The notes under the pieces are model-generated. The model was not told the DNA's origin. It worked only from the letters and a program-made list of their open reading frames with translations, and did no database searches. The position numbers were made by a program, and so were the translations under genes. Positions 51,076 to 60,357 of a stretch of 64,000 nt of DNA are shown here, piece by piece. The stretch spans positions 62,001 to 126,000 of the forward strand of contig KV748183.1 in NCBI GenBank assembly GCA_001692895.1, given 5' to 3'. This DNA is from Cenococcum geophilum 1.58. Its lineage: Eukaryota > Ascomycota > Dothideomycetes > Gloniales > Gloniaceae. Numbering within the stretch: position 1 is the stretch's first letter; each line of letters opens with the position of its first letter.

Positions 51076-51568
51076 GCCTTAATCTTACTACTACTTCTAA
51101 ATTAAGCAAAAGCTCTATATAGGGGGGTCCCAGGGGGTCTCCCCCTAGAAAACCTTATCTCTATATATATTAATTAAAGTCTATATAATAAAGCTCTAAA
51201 ATTAATTGGCTTATTACTTATAAACTCGGGTCAAAATTTACGTTGGGGGATTAACGTTCCGCATGTTTAGGCTTAATAAGGCTTTAGATACACTAGAGTG
51301 CCTTAAGCTCTATAAGGGGCAGCAAGAGGAGAGTAATAAGACTCTAATTACAGCTCTCATAAAGGCAGAGAGTAATTTAAGGCCGTTGAGTTGCGCAAGT
51401 AAAGCAGACGACTATTATAAGCTTCTTTAAGTAGTTATAGATAGAGAGAAGAGTTGATTTAGCCCCTTGCAGCGACTAATAAGTGAGCTCGCAATATAAC
51501 GTTTCCATACGGCATAACGTTCAAACCCCCTACTACCGAGCTGAACGGTATAACGAGGTTTTACTGTA

Positions 51569-52043
51569 GTCTCTCCGATCCTAGAGGCCTCACCTCCTTA
51601 AGGATTCGTCTCCTCCACAATATATCCTGTTCCTACAATCGTGCCTTATAGCCCCCTGTCTACAAAGTCCCCTCACAATTTCGGTGTGCATTGAGTCGGA
51701 CCGTGCACGCAGTGGGGAGGTACCCTAATAAATCTTGCGAAAGTCCCCTAGACTATAGAATTAACGTTTTAGTAAAAAAAGTTAGCGATATCCGCTTGCG
51801 GATATAACTTTGTTAGATATTTCACACACCAGTCCGACCTTCCTCCGTGATGCCACAAATCTGAGAGCTTAGATTTTCGATGAAGTTTTATAAGCCTCAT
51901 GCGTTTACAATCATTTCCTACTTAAAGATATCAACCATGCTATACTAGTGAAAGACTGCCTCATCCCTACCCTGGAAAAGACTATCAAACGTCCTACTGT
52001 CCTCTCTCCAAAACCAGACTCGTCGCTGAGCCACATTTCTGCA
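51569..52043. other. Boundary between transposon block and gene island
   Basis: Composition shifts from RIP-like to gene-like over this segment. No gene of its own; it should contain the F-box gene promoter. Confidence 0.4.
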
Positions 52044-53069
52044 ATGTCTCTGTACCAGCGGCTGGCAAGACTATTCACCCGAAGCAGACGAATATATTTT
52101 ATCAAGCAAAGCCCCAAGTTCCTCGACTTACCGCTTGATATCCTCCGTCTCATTTTCGACCAGCTTCCTTTGCATTCTAATATCATAGCCTCCCGGACTT
52201 GTAAAACCCTGCGGCTTCTTTTACATTCCAAGTGCTCCTCCGCCACTCGAAAACTTTCTGATGATGAGCGCCTGAAAGTCCTCGCCGGGCTGGCGGACGT
52301 CCTACCAGATCATCGACTTTGCACCAGCTGCAACGTACTACACATTGTGGATATGGATGATACCCCTTCTAACCTGTTTCTGCGGTATGAGTGTCAACAA
52401 TTTGCGCGCCTTTACGATTCTCTTTACTTCGGCATCTGCTATACAGTAAGACACTACCATGTGCAGCTGGCGCTTAAGTATGCCCGCCTAGGAAATGTCC
52501 ATCAGGTGTACCTAAGAAAATTAATGGAGAGTAGTTCGGTGGCTTCATCAGGCTTCTATGGAATGACCGTCAAGTTTTCTGTCTACCCAAATATCGTCGA
52601 CGGCAGATTCATTTTGTTCACAATCTGGCAGTTTGATGAGGAGACTGTACCACTTTCACTCGAAACCCTATCCAGACCGGCTTTCAGATTCTGTCCGCAT
52701 TTAGGTTTGGTCTCCAAACCCAATCCTAGGATATTGCGGAATCCTTTGATCGATGTGGTCTATACAGCATTCAAAGTTGCGAATATGGGGCAGGATTTGC
52801 ACCATTCATGCGGCCGGTGTCCCACTGATTACTCCATTACAGTCCATCCAGGCCGGGTAGTGTTCCGTATCTGGCAAGATCTTGGACCTGGAGCCACTCT
52901 TGCTGATCCATGTTGGCGCAGTCATATTTGGACTGACGAAAACGACGATTTCCGTGGTCCAACAGTCTTTCATCAACCTGGTAGCATTCGAGATATGTAT
53001 GACAGAAGAACACGCGAATTTGGACAGCATAGAGTCAGGCATTTGATTGATCCTAAGCCGATAACATAA
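52044..53069 (+). CDS. F-box protein of a fungal CxxC-containing family
   Basis: Single exon of 341 aa from the ATG at 52044. The open frame extends upstream only to a GTG, so I use the first ATG. Residues about 24-63 form an F-box (FLDLPLDILRLIFDQLPLHS then CKTLRLLL), the SKP1-binding module of SCF ubiquitin ligases. Downstream, DHRLCTSCNVLH and HHSCGRCPTDY supply two CxxC pairs. The substrate-binding part has no leucine-rich or WD repeats. Such F-box proteins are numerous and variable in filamentous ascomycetes, and the target is unknown. The gene starts about 480 bp from the edge of the dead transposon block yet is not RIP-damaged. Confidence 0.8.
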   Translation: MSLYQRLARLFTRSRRIYFIKQSPKFLDLPLDILRLIFDQLPLHSNIIASRTCKTLRLLLHSKCSSATRKLSDDERLKVLAGLADVLPDHRLCTSCNVLHIVDMDDTPSNLFLRYECQQFARLYDSLYFGICYTVRHYHVQLALKYARLGNVHQVYLRKLMESSSVASSGFYGMTVKFSVYPNIVDGRFILFTIWQFDEETVPLSLETLSRPAFRFCPHLGLVSKPNPRILRNPLIDVVYTAFKVANMGQDLHHSCGRCPTDYSITVHPGRVVFRIWQDLGPGATLADPCWRSHIWTDENDDFRGPTVFHQPGSIRDMYDRRTREFGQHRVRHLIDPKPIT

Positions 53070-53498
53070 TAAAATAAATGCATTCTAAATACACGCAGAC
53101 CACCCTTGTATTCACCAAACTCGACACAGTTCCTATGCTCGCTATCCTTATACCCCATTGTTGGCAGATCGCCCGATGCAGCCATATTTTCACAACCAGT
53201 CTTTTGAATTGCAGGATGGAGAAAAGTTCGGATTGAAGTGGAGACAAGGCATCGAGAGGTAATTCTTCTGATCAAGGTATGAAGGGGAGTTGATGAGATG
53301 ATTTAACTGCGGACATCTCGTTGGCTTCGCCCCATACGTTGTGGTTTGCTGTAAAGGAGATCAGTATCAGGTGTGATTCATTCAGTGGTTACTACACCAT
53401 AGCCACTTCGGATGAGCCTCTAAATTCCCCTAGACAACACTTACCAGACCCAGCGATAGCTCTGACCTAAAGTTCGCTGGCCCGTTTCGAATATGCTG
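53070..53498. other. Intergenic, nothing recognised
   Basis: About 430 bp after the F-box stop with no supportable feature. Confidence 0.4.
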
Positions 53499-53780
53499 CA
53501 ATTTTCACTAACTTTTTTTGCATCGAGAACCTTCCCGTAATCAGAGAACAAGTGGAGCATGTCTGCCTACTAGCTTGACTATATCAAGACTAGATTTGAA
53601 CCCTTCGTAGGCTTCAATCCTGTTGCCTACCTTGCTGCCTACCTACCCAGTGTATATATAGAGGCCCTAGAGCCACCGCTAATAGACTTCTCACTCTTGA
53701 TCTCCCCTTTGACAGCTTCAATTTTCACTACCTTTTTTCATTGCATCGAGGACTTTCCCGCTTTGCCGTAATCAGAGAAC
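53499..53780. repeat. Imperfect direct repeat in the upstream region of the next gene
   Basis: Copy 1 (53499-53550) and copy 2 (53719-53780) share CAATTTTCACTA, GCATCGAG, CTTCCCG and TAATCAGAGAACA in the same order. Copy 2 has an extra CTTTGCC. A TATATATA stretch near 53654 lies between them. The spacing suggests duplication of a 5' flank or the remnant of a deleted paralogue. Confidence 0.65.
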
Positions 53781-53843
53781 AGGTACTTCTAGTAAATGCA
53801 ATATTCTACAAATCTAACTTCTCTTAGTCTTCTCAAACTGACC

Positions 53844-54548
53844 ATGGGGACACGAGGGCTTCTTGGGTTTATCATTGCAGGACGCCGTCGGGCTTCCTAC
53901 AACCAGTTCGATTCTTACCCATCCGGCTTGGGAGCTCAGGTTGCTAAATTCATTCTTGGGCTCAAAGAAGGAGAGAAGCGTGCAATGCTTGAACATGTCC
54001 ACAATGTATGTCCTCTAAGTTAGATTCTCATTTGCAGTTGGTATCACCATTTCTCACTGCCAGATCAGCAAGTTGGTGCCATGAAGCTTGGTGGAACCCA
54101 CAATAGCCATCCCAACGAGGCTTATCTATTGCCCCTGTTTTGCTCAAGATTCGTTCTCCATTTTGATTATTGTACATTACTAACCCTAAGCACCTAATAG
54201 CTCACCTGGTTTGAACCCTCAACCAAGCCAAATACCGAGCTGCAAGAGAAGTACTCCAAGTTGGGCTTCTCCGACACCAGGGTTAGCAATCAGGAATTAT
54301 CGGATTGGTATTGCCTTCTGCGGAATGTGCAAGGAGCGAACGCGCTGCCAAAGATATTAGACGGGACGTTGAAGCATATGCCAGATGACACGAGAATGTT
54401 GGGGAGTGTGGAGTGGTCTTATTTTATTGACTTGAAGGAAGATAAATTGGAGCTTTATAGGGGTGAGACATTGTTGGAGACTCACGGTTTTGCGGGCCTC
54501 AAGGAAAGCTTCTTGGAGGGAGTTGAGGAGGATACAGTGGAGGAGTGA
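53844..54548 (+). CDS. Conserved fungal protein of the MGTRGLxGF type, unknown function
   Basis: Two exons, 53844-54005 and 54201-54548, with a phase-0 intron (GTATGT..TAG, 195 bp), give 169 aa. The ATG at 53844 opens MGTRGLLGFIIAGRRRASYN; an in-frame ATG 48 bp upstream is possible but adds no conserved residues. The signature continues with FDSYPSGLGAQVAKFILGL. Exon 2 has LTWFEPSTKPNTELQ, then VSNQELSDWYCLLRNVQGA and WSYFIDLKEDKLELY. I recognise the family as a small cytosolic fungal protein found as many paralogues, without known activity. The rather long intron could hide another short exon. Confidence 0.8.
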
Positions 54549-55155
54549 GACGCATGATGGATACAAGATGACGGTAGCTTGTTCCGAATGATCATGATCC
54601 GGTACACTCGAAACTCAAAAGATCCAGCTTGGATGTCCAGCATCTGGAGTAAATCAGTAGACACGAGATATATTATGACCTTCTTGAAACCTCACCCGGC
54701 GACTACCACGAACCTTATCTGATGCCATATCGTGAATTGGGCGTTCGGGGACTATTCATATTGATGGAATGAGGGTATAGGTAAGGTAGGGGAACCTGAA
54801 ATTCGTTGATCCTCAGACACCCACGCAACTGTGAATGTCTTACGGAGGTCCTAATAACTTGAAATCTAGGATTCTTTTCTTTTGATTTAGATGCTACTAT
54901 TCCTTTTAGGCCCTGGCTTTGTGGTTCCTCCATCGTAGGCTTTGGAGTGAAAAGGGTCAGCTATATGACTCTGATTCGCCTAGACTACGAAGCATGCGCC
55001 TAGGAAAGCCCTGGCCAGCTTTTCCGGCCGAATGACGACATCGCAGGATCACCAGAACACCAGTGACTTTCTCTAAATATTCTTCGTATATCAACATTTA
55101 AACTAGCTGAACTTAGACTAAACCTGCGAAGTCACCCGAGCCAAGATTTTTCGTC
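54549..55155. other. Intergenic, no gene seen
   Basis: About 600 bp without a supportable gene or repeat. Confidence 0.5.
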
Positions 55156-55987
55156 ATGAGCATGGTCCTCGGCCTATTCCTTGGTGGTTGTGTCACCGCA
55201 ATCCCTGTTGTAACGGGAATTGCAGAAGGCGTATCCCATCAAAAGAAGCAGAATGAGGAGGCCGCCAACGAGACGCGCATGGTAAAATTCAACCTGGATG
55301 TATTCTGTGCTGCAAAGTCACCGAATCGCGATGAGGTACACGGAAGCATTGTGGTCCTACGGAATGATAAGGTATTTCAGCCAAGCTCCTGCCATCGCTC
55401 CCAAAAATCTCGCCATAGTAGATGTACGCGCTGACGATACCTGGTCCTGCTAGGTCTGGCTTGCCCCTAAAGACCCCAACACTCAGCTCCCAATTTCCTC
55501 CCGCGAAGACCTTACCCCGCCTCTCCACCCATTTGCGGGCTTCTATATTCAGTATCCGGACGAAGACCGCAACCCGCGCGAACGCGGTCTCGTTAGCACG
55601 ATATCAGATGATCCACCTATGCTGAACTGGATATACGTGGATAACACAACGCTAGAGCTGAAATACGGAAACCGCACCGCTTCGATCCAACACATTGTTG
55701 GAGAGTGGGACTGGACGGAAGATGAGGCGGGCTTGACACTTGAGGGGTGGGAGGGCTTTGTAGCAGTTGAGGAAGAGGAGAAAGATGGGTTAAGGTGGGC
55801 ATTGTATTTTGACCGTAATGACGATAAGTTGGGAAAAGGAAAGAGAGTCCAGTGGCGGGAGGTACTTGAGTGCTGTCTAGAAAGGAGAGTACTAAGCGAG
55901 GAGCAGCAGTTGAAGCAGATGGAAGAGGCGGATAAAAAGATGCAGGTCAAGAGTTCTGGAGGCTTAAAGACGAAGTGGGGTCCGTAG
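55156..55987 (+). CDS. Conserved fungal protein of unknown function
   Basis: Two exons, 55156-55371 and 55454-55987, with an 82-bp phase-0 intron (GTATTT..TAG), give 249 aa. The N-terminus has a hydrophobic glycine-rich stretch (LGLFLGGCVTAIPVVTGIAE) that could be a membrane anchor, followed by GVSHQKKQNEEAANETRM. The body contains FNLDVFCAAKS, GFYIQYPDEDRNPR, PPMLNWIYVDNTTLELKYG, GEWDWTEDEAGLTLEGWEGF and a C-terminal EEADKKMQVKSSGG. These blocks belong to a protein widespread in filamentous ascomycetes. To my knowledge it has no assigned activity. The ATG at 55156 is preceded by an in-frame stop; a second Met at codon 3 is an alternative. Confidence 0.85.
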
Positions 55988-56403
55988 GGAAGACCGTACC
56001 CATACCCGGTGCACCTTGCTTGATGGTTTCGTCCGACTGACACCGCGCATGAAGGCAACACCCAACCGCAACTGCATTTTGCGATATTTTTTGGGGTGCC
56101 TTATTTACGCGTAGGGGCTTTGGAACACAAACATATATTCCAGAGAGCACCCAGGGCGGGTCATGCGGAAGAGGAGGAATGTCAGATTCCAACAGTGCTA
56201 GAAGGATTATGAAAGGATTCCCTGGAAGCTTGTAAGATATTGACGCAGGGATACTTAACAATAATGAACTTTGCTAAGTATTATTCCTTAGAGTCTACCA
56301 TAGCCTTTTTTATTTTAGAACCCCCTGCTTAAATGAAACATAGAAGCCTGGAAATATCAAGAAAATGTCTCGAAAGTTTGATAACCACGCGTAACACACT
56401 ACT

Positions 56404-56512
56404 CCCTTAACCCGTCAGGACCACACGTTGTTTGGTGCGGGGCCTTGACCTAATTGATCCAATTGGCTAGCTCCTATCGATAACTGTACGACCCATTTTG
56501 ACGGGTTAAGGG
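56404..56512. mobile_element. 109-bp inverted-repeat element (MITE-like)
   Basis: CCCTTAACCCGTCA at 56404-56417 is matched perfectly by its complement TGACGGGTTAAGGG at 56499-56512. The interior has no open frame. TA occurs just outside both ends but not immediately adjacent, so the target duplication is not certain. Confidence 0.6.
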
Positions 56513-56583
56513 ATAGGTAATCTCCTGTCTTAATCGAATTCTACCACAACACTAAAGTCTCGGAATCGTATGCGCCATCCTAG

Positions 56584-57352
56584 TTAATCCAAGAACATAA
56601 TTAAGTGCTTCCCAAACAGTGCAGCGTATTCATTCAGATACCCATGACCAACATCTGGATAGATATACAAATGAACATTACTAATCTTCTTCAACGGTAC
56701 CCAACTATTCTCTGTTGGCACCAAAACATCATTGTATTCATTTGTCACAAAAACTGGCATCTTCAGCTCACCAAGCCGATAATAGCTCCCTCCGGTTTCC
56801 CTCACTTCGTCACGGCCACGATCTGCCTTCCGGTTCCTTCAGCGTTAAGATACGGCGAGCCACCATCCAGAACTCGCTCATTCATGCGTTTCCACTAAGT
56901 ACGACTGAGTTCTTGCTTCTCGGTGCTGGGAGGGTAAAACGTCTTCAAGAACCCAACTTCCTCCTCGCCGTCCCCCAAGGATGAGCATTAAGTGCGACCA
57001 TCTCAGTGCACATTCCACCCATCGAGAGGCTAAATGAATTGATCTTCTCTTTCCCGGCGGTTGGCGGGAAGGCAGTAAGGAATGCAATGACGTGTTCAGC
57101 CCAGCCGGGGAAGCTATCAACGACCTCGCCATCTGATTTGCCTACACCCGCGTTGTCGAAGAGGAAAATTGGGCGAGTCAGGGCGAGAGGATTAATGAGC
57201 GTAGGGTCCCAGTGGTCTATTGTGCTGCGGAAGTGTTGGAGGAACATCAGAGGTGAATTTGGGAAATCGAGATTGCCAAAGTAGCGATAGGCATAACGGC
57301 GGGAGTTAGTGCTGTTTGTTGAGTTGACATTGTAAGCATCGCTGCATCTGTC
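56584..57352 (-). pseudogene. Alpha/beta hydrolase, frameshifted
   Basis: The - strand encodes an alpha/beta-hydrolase-fold protein in pieces. The first piece is YRYFGNLDFPNSP with MFLQHFRSTIDHWDP, FLFDNAGVGKSDGE and a nucleophile elbow SLSMGGM (57340-56960). A middle piece in another frame (MNERVLDGGSPYLNAEGTGR, near 56890-56830) comes next. The last piece (MPVFVTNEYNDVLVPTENSW, then the PDVGHG His motif, stop at 56584) completes the fold. At least two frame changes and a stop separate the pieces. The elbow has lost the first Gly of GxSxG. The start codon and upstream exon were not found. No single reading frame could make the fold. Sequencing error could explain one frameshift but hardly all the damage. 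Confidence 0.75.
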
Positions 57353-58766
57353 AAAAGGAGAAAGTGTGAGAACGTGTAGTTTTTGTTGTAACTAGGCTGA
57401 GACTGAAAGATTGCGAGTGTTTACAACCATTGAAGTCCGTGGATTTGAGTGTCGTTTTATAGTTGAGCATTGCACTAAATTATTACTGAATTTGGACACT
57501 ATGGGTGGTTCAGGGTGGTTATGTAATCAGAGGGATTAGTGAGCTGAATAATTAGATTAAAGACTTTATGTACATGGATAGATAAGGCTGTCGAAACCGT
57601 CCATCCATCCGGAATCGAAGTTTGGGGAGTTTTGTATAGTTTTGTTCGATCGATAATAATCATACACCCCTTAATCGACACACATACACCTCCATAATTA
57701 GGCCCAGATTCTCCTATTTTATATTTAAAAATTACGTGAATTTAGCCTTATAGCCAGCTTTATAAAATATAAACCACATTAATACCTTAACTTATTATAA
57801 GCCATTAGTATTTAAGTAAAATATTATATATATTAGGCGTAGATATAGGTATAGAGGCAGTTTATAGGCATTAAGTAAAAATAATGGTATTTAAATTAGC
57901 TCATGTTTAGGCTACTATATAATTTAATTAATTAATTGAAAGTAAATAAGTAATATAGGCAGTAATTATATATTGATTCTATTTAACGTCTGATGCGGTC
58001 CCAAGCTTGGTCCATGCAGACGAATACCGATAAGTTAGGTACAAAAAACCTCCAAAAAGGGCGACGTGAGAGGTAATACAGTGTGTACCCCTCTGAGACT
58101 CCTGTAAGGGGTATCCTGATTGCCTATCTTGCCCTGTCTGCCCTTCGTACTATGCTTCCATATTGTCGTAGATTGCCGTTAGATGTTGTTTGCCTATCCC
58201 TAGCCTCTTACTGCCCTGTATACGTGTATACACCTGCCTGCCGTCCTCCTGCGATCCTCCCTAGGTGTCCGACCTGCCTCCTATCTTCCTGCATCCAATA
58301 GCATGCTCAACCTGGTATTGTACTAGCGATAGGGGTACGCCAAGCCCCTATGGCTAAGTACCCACACTGCTGACGTAATGGAATAAAGCTGGGGGGATTA
58401 AGGTAGAGGAAGACACGACGAGAGGGTAGGCGGACTACGCCTGCGAGGTATATACGATCGTGTAGGTGCCGTACGGTATATCGCCATACCGTATAAGAGG
58501 AAGGGGGACGCCGTAAGTAGATGCCGTGGTTCGAGTGTACTAGACGTGTACGTGAAGACGTGATAGTCGTGTTCGTAAGCCTCCGCTGGGGCTCACCCTC
58601 CCAGCAAGAAAATTCTTCGCACCACCACGTCGCAGCGCCAGCGCTGCGCTGCCGTACGCATGTCTCTGCGGTTGCTCTAGTAGTCTATTGGCACGATCCT
58701 GATGGAACACCAATAGTAGCTGCTAGGTTCCCGGGCTCCACCGCGTGGAGGTGCAGAGGCCGATTT
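57353..58766. other. Intergenic: AT-rich patch then GC-rich repeat-like segment
   Basis: 57700-58000 is strongly AT-rich (RIP-like) with no readable protein. From about 58050 to 58790 composition flips to pyrimidine-rich and GC-rich with CG dinucleotides kept. It contains small inverted pairs (TACCCCT/AGGGGTA near 58085-58111). It resembles an LTR or other recently arrived repeat, but no ends were found. No gene. Confidence 0.4.
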
Positions 58767-58904
58767 CATGGAGCCCTCTAGGCAGTAATTAGTATTAAAA
58801 AATTGTACTAAGCATGGAGCCCTCTAGGCAGTAATTAGTATTAAAAAATTGTACTAAGCATGGAGCCCTCTAGGCAGTAATTAGTATTAAAAAATTGTAC
58901 TAAG
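58767..58904 (+). repeat. 46-bp minisatellite, three perfect units
   Basis: Three identical units starting CATGGAGCCCTCTAGGCAG and ending ATTGTACTAAG, back to back. No coding potential. The unit switches from GC-rich to AT-rich in its middle. Confidence 0.95.
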
Positions 58905-59155
58905 AAGTTAAGATACTACTATGGACGTGACGTTCTAATTTAAACAGGAATAATCTAAGCCTGTTTAGGCAGGGGGTATTATTATCATCGACCTTTTGTT
59001 CTGTACTTGGTAGGGTTTATTTCCGTTTTGAGGTAATGGCAAGGTATGAGTGCAGCACGCTAATGTTAGCGTCGAATCCGTATTGGCCAAGCCAGACCCC
59101 TCAATGCCAGGACTCAAGAATGCGAAACTTTAATTCAAGCGTAAGCTGCGGCCAA

Positions 59156-60357
59156 CTAATCAAAAGAAGACCAGTCCTCCTCCTTGACATATTCCATCCA
59201 CGTCTTGAGTTTGTAATCCTTGGGTAGTATCTGTATTACTCTTAGTCTGCACCTCATAAATTTGACCGAGTAAAGATAAAATCGCATTTACTTTGTTTCC
59301 TTGAACGATTCCCGTTGCCTCCATCACCGCTTGTTCTAACGGCAGAGATTCTTGAAGCTGGTTCACAGCAACCGCTAAGTCGTCTGGCAGCCCCAGGCTC
59401 TTCACCTTTCTCAGGTGCTCTTCGGGTGATAGTTGCAAGAATCTTGCAGAGACACCCAAACCTAGACATTTCAGTAATGCTTGGGTCTAGAGGAAGAGAG
59501 CCCACCTTCAGCCCAAATCTTCACCCTATCCTCCTCAGTCAGAAGGTCACCAATGAGCGCTACCGTTTTTCCATAATATTCTTCTCTCCCATTGAGTATA
59601 GAATGAATCAGTGCTCCTGTATCGTCCGATGAGCATGTGGGTATCTTTGTAGATGCGGGGTAAGGCATGGCAAGCATAAAGCTTCCGTCATCCTGCTGTT
59701 GATCCATAGTGGTTAGATAATCTTTCCGTTTCATAGGAAAATGGAATCCGTACTTTCACCGGTCCAAACACCGCCTGATATTTGACCCAGTTCTGGAAGT
59801 AGTACGCAATCCATACTTCGGTTGTCTTGGAATGTAGTGCCGGATAGCTTTTGAGATCCTCTCTGAGTGCAGCTTTTGCGTTGTATGGCAGAATACCCTG
59901 AAACTTACCACCGGCTAAACCTCTCGGATCTGGCAGGCTACTGAATACATAATGTTGCAAGTCTGGTAGTTCGGAAGCGATCCTGTTAAGCAGCTTTCCT
60001 TGGCCTACTTCGATTTCCAGTGAATTCTTGTCCCAGAAATTTGTGATAGTGAAAATAGCATGTGCACCGTCTAGTGCGGCAGTAATGGATGCTTCATCAT
60101 CGAAGTCAGCTGCTACAACTTCAGCACCAAGAGATGCAAGTTCTCGGCCGGCTGGCTTGGACGGGTCACGGGTTACGGCACGAATACGGTAGAGATGACT
60201 AGAGTATTTGAGGATATAACGTGCTGTTGGGCCGCCCTTGACAACTCGGGTCAGCTACTCAATAGGATAGACGAAGCAATCGAGCTGAAAGTATTCTTAC
60301 TTGCGCTCCCGTTGCGCCGAGAATGACGAGGAGCATTTTGTGACTGTTAGTTGCCAT
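59156..60357 (-). CDS. NmrA-like NAD(P)-binding protein
   Basis: Five exons on the - strand: 60357-60301, 60254-59760, 59695-59506, 59461-59292 and 59230-59156. Introns of 46, 64, 44 and 61 bp (GT..AG) have consistent phases, giving 328 aa. The N-terminus has the Rossmann motif VILGATGAQ (GxTGxxG-type, residues 11-19). YRIRAVTRDPSKPAGRELA, GAEVVAADFDD and AIFTITNFWD are standard for NmrA-like atypical short-chain dehydrogenases. The second half reads DDGSFMLAMPYP, YYGKTVALIGDLLT and a C-terminal TWMEYVKEEDW. Relatives sense the NAD(P)/NAD(P)H ratio or act as reductases; which applies here cannot be told. Without the second intron the frame appears broken, but splicing at 59759/59696, with a CTAAC branch site inside, restores it. 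Confidence 0.85.

Larger units (their letters stand above)
43765..51234 (+). mobile_element. Helitron copy 2 (RepHel), RIP-inactivated
   Basis: The 5' end TTGACCCGAG (43765-43774) is mirrored by CTCGGGTCAA at 51225-51234, a 10-bp perfect inverted repeat that I take as the termini. The protein remnant runs about 43980-48880. It has a Cys-rich N-terminus, AFPTLFPYSKADFDIL (near 45480), an N domain with RNA/DNA-binding character, and a Rep HUH box read as HIY near 46112 (second His lost). The PIF1 helicase follows: Walker A GEVGTGKLYLI near 47598, APTRVAAFNINGRTI, LILNEKS and, near 48781, the terminal YIAISRVKKLLGL motif absent from copy 1. Many Gln/Trp codons are stops. The last 2.3 kb (about 48.9-51.2 kb) is non-coding and includes a tandem array; a G5/C5 hairpin followed by CTAG at 51132-51148 is an alternative 3' end. 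Confidence 0.82.
37751..51566. mobile_element. TIR pair of a pogo/mariner-type element enclosing the Helitron block
   Basis: The left end CAGTAAAGCCGCGTTTTA (37751) and the inverted right end, read on the - strand from 51566 as CAGTAAAACCTCGTTATA, agree at about 20 of the first 24 positions. TA flanks both (37749-37750, 51567-51568). Subtracting the Helitron block (38415-51234) leaves about 1.0 kb. The left arm has a TATA-like site and an ATG at 38217 opening MAKSKDLKRLHRHGILER. The right arm, 51260-51457, has a frame reading LNKALDTLECLKLYKGQQEE. They may be two halves of one small gene split by the Helitron insertion; no transposase motif was recognised. Confidence 0.5.

Noticed and set aside
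51948-52043. N-terminal extension of the F-box protein
   Set aside because: The extension would start at GTG; the first ATG in frame is 52044, which suits a eukaryotic gene.
58520-58560. tRNA B-box-like GGTTCGAGT
   Set aside because: No A box or cloverleaf could be formed upstream; not a tRNA.
58767-58904. CRISPR-like array
   Set aside because: Three identical units are directly adjacent without spacers, and the genome is fungal; it is a minisatellite.
59688-59760. Frameshift in the NmrA-like gene
   Set aside because: The apparent break is a 64-bp intron (59696-59759) with a CTAAC branch site; splicing restores the family reading frame.
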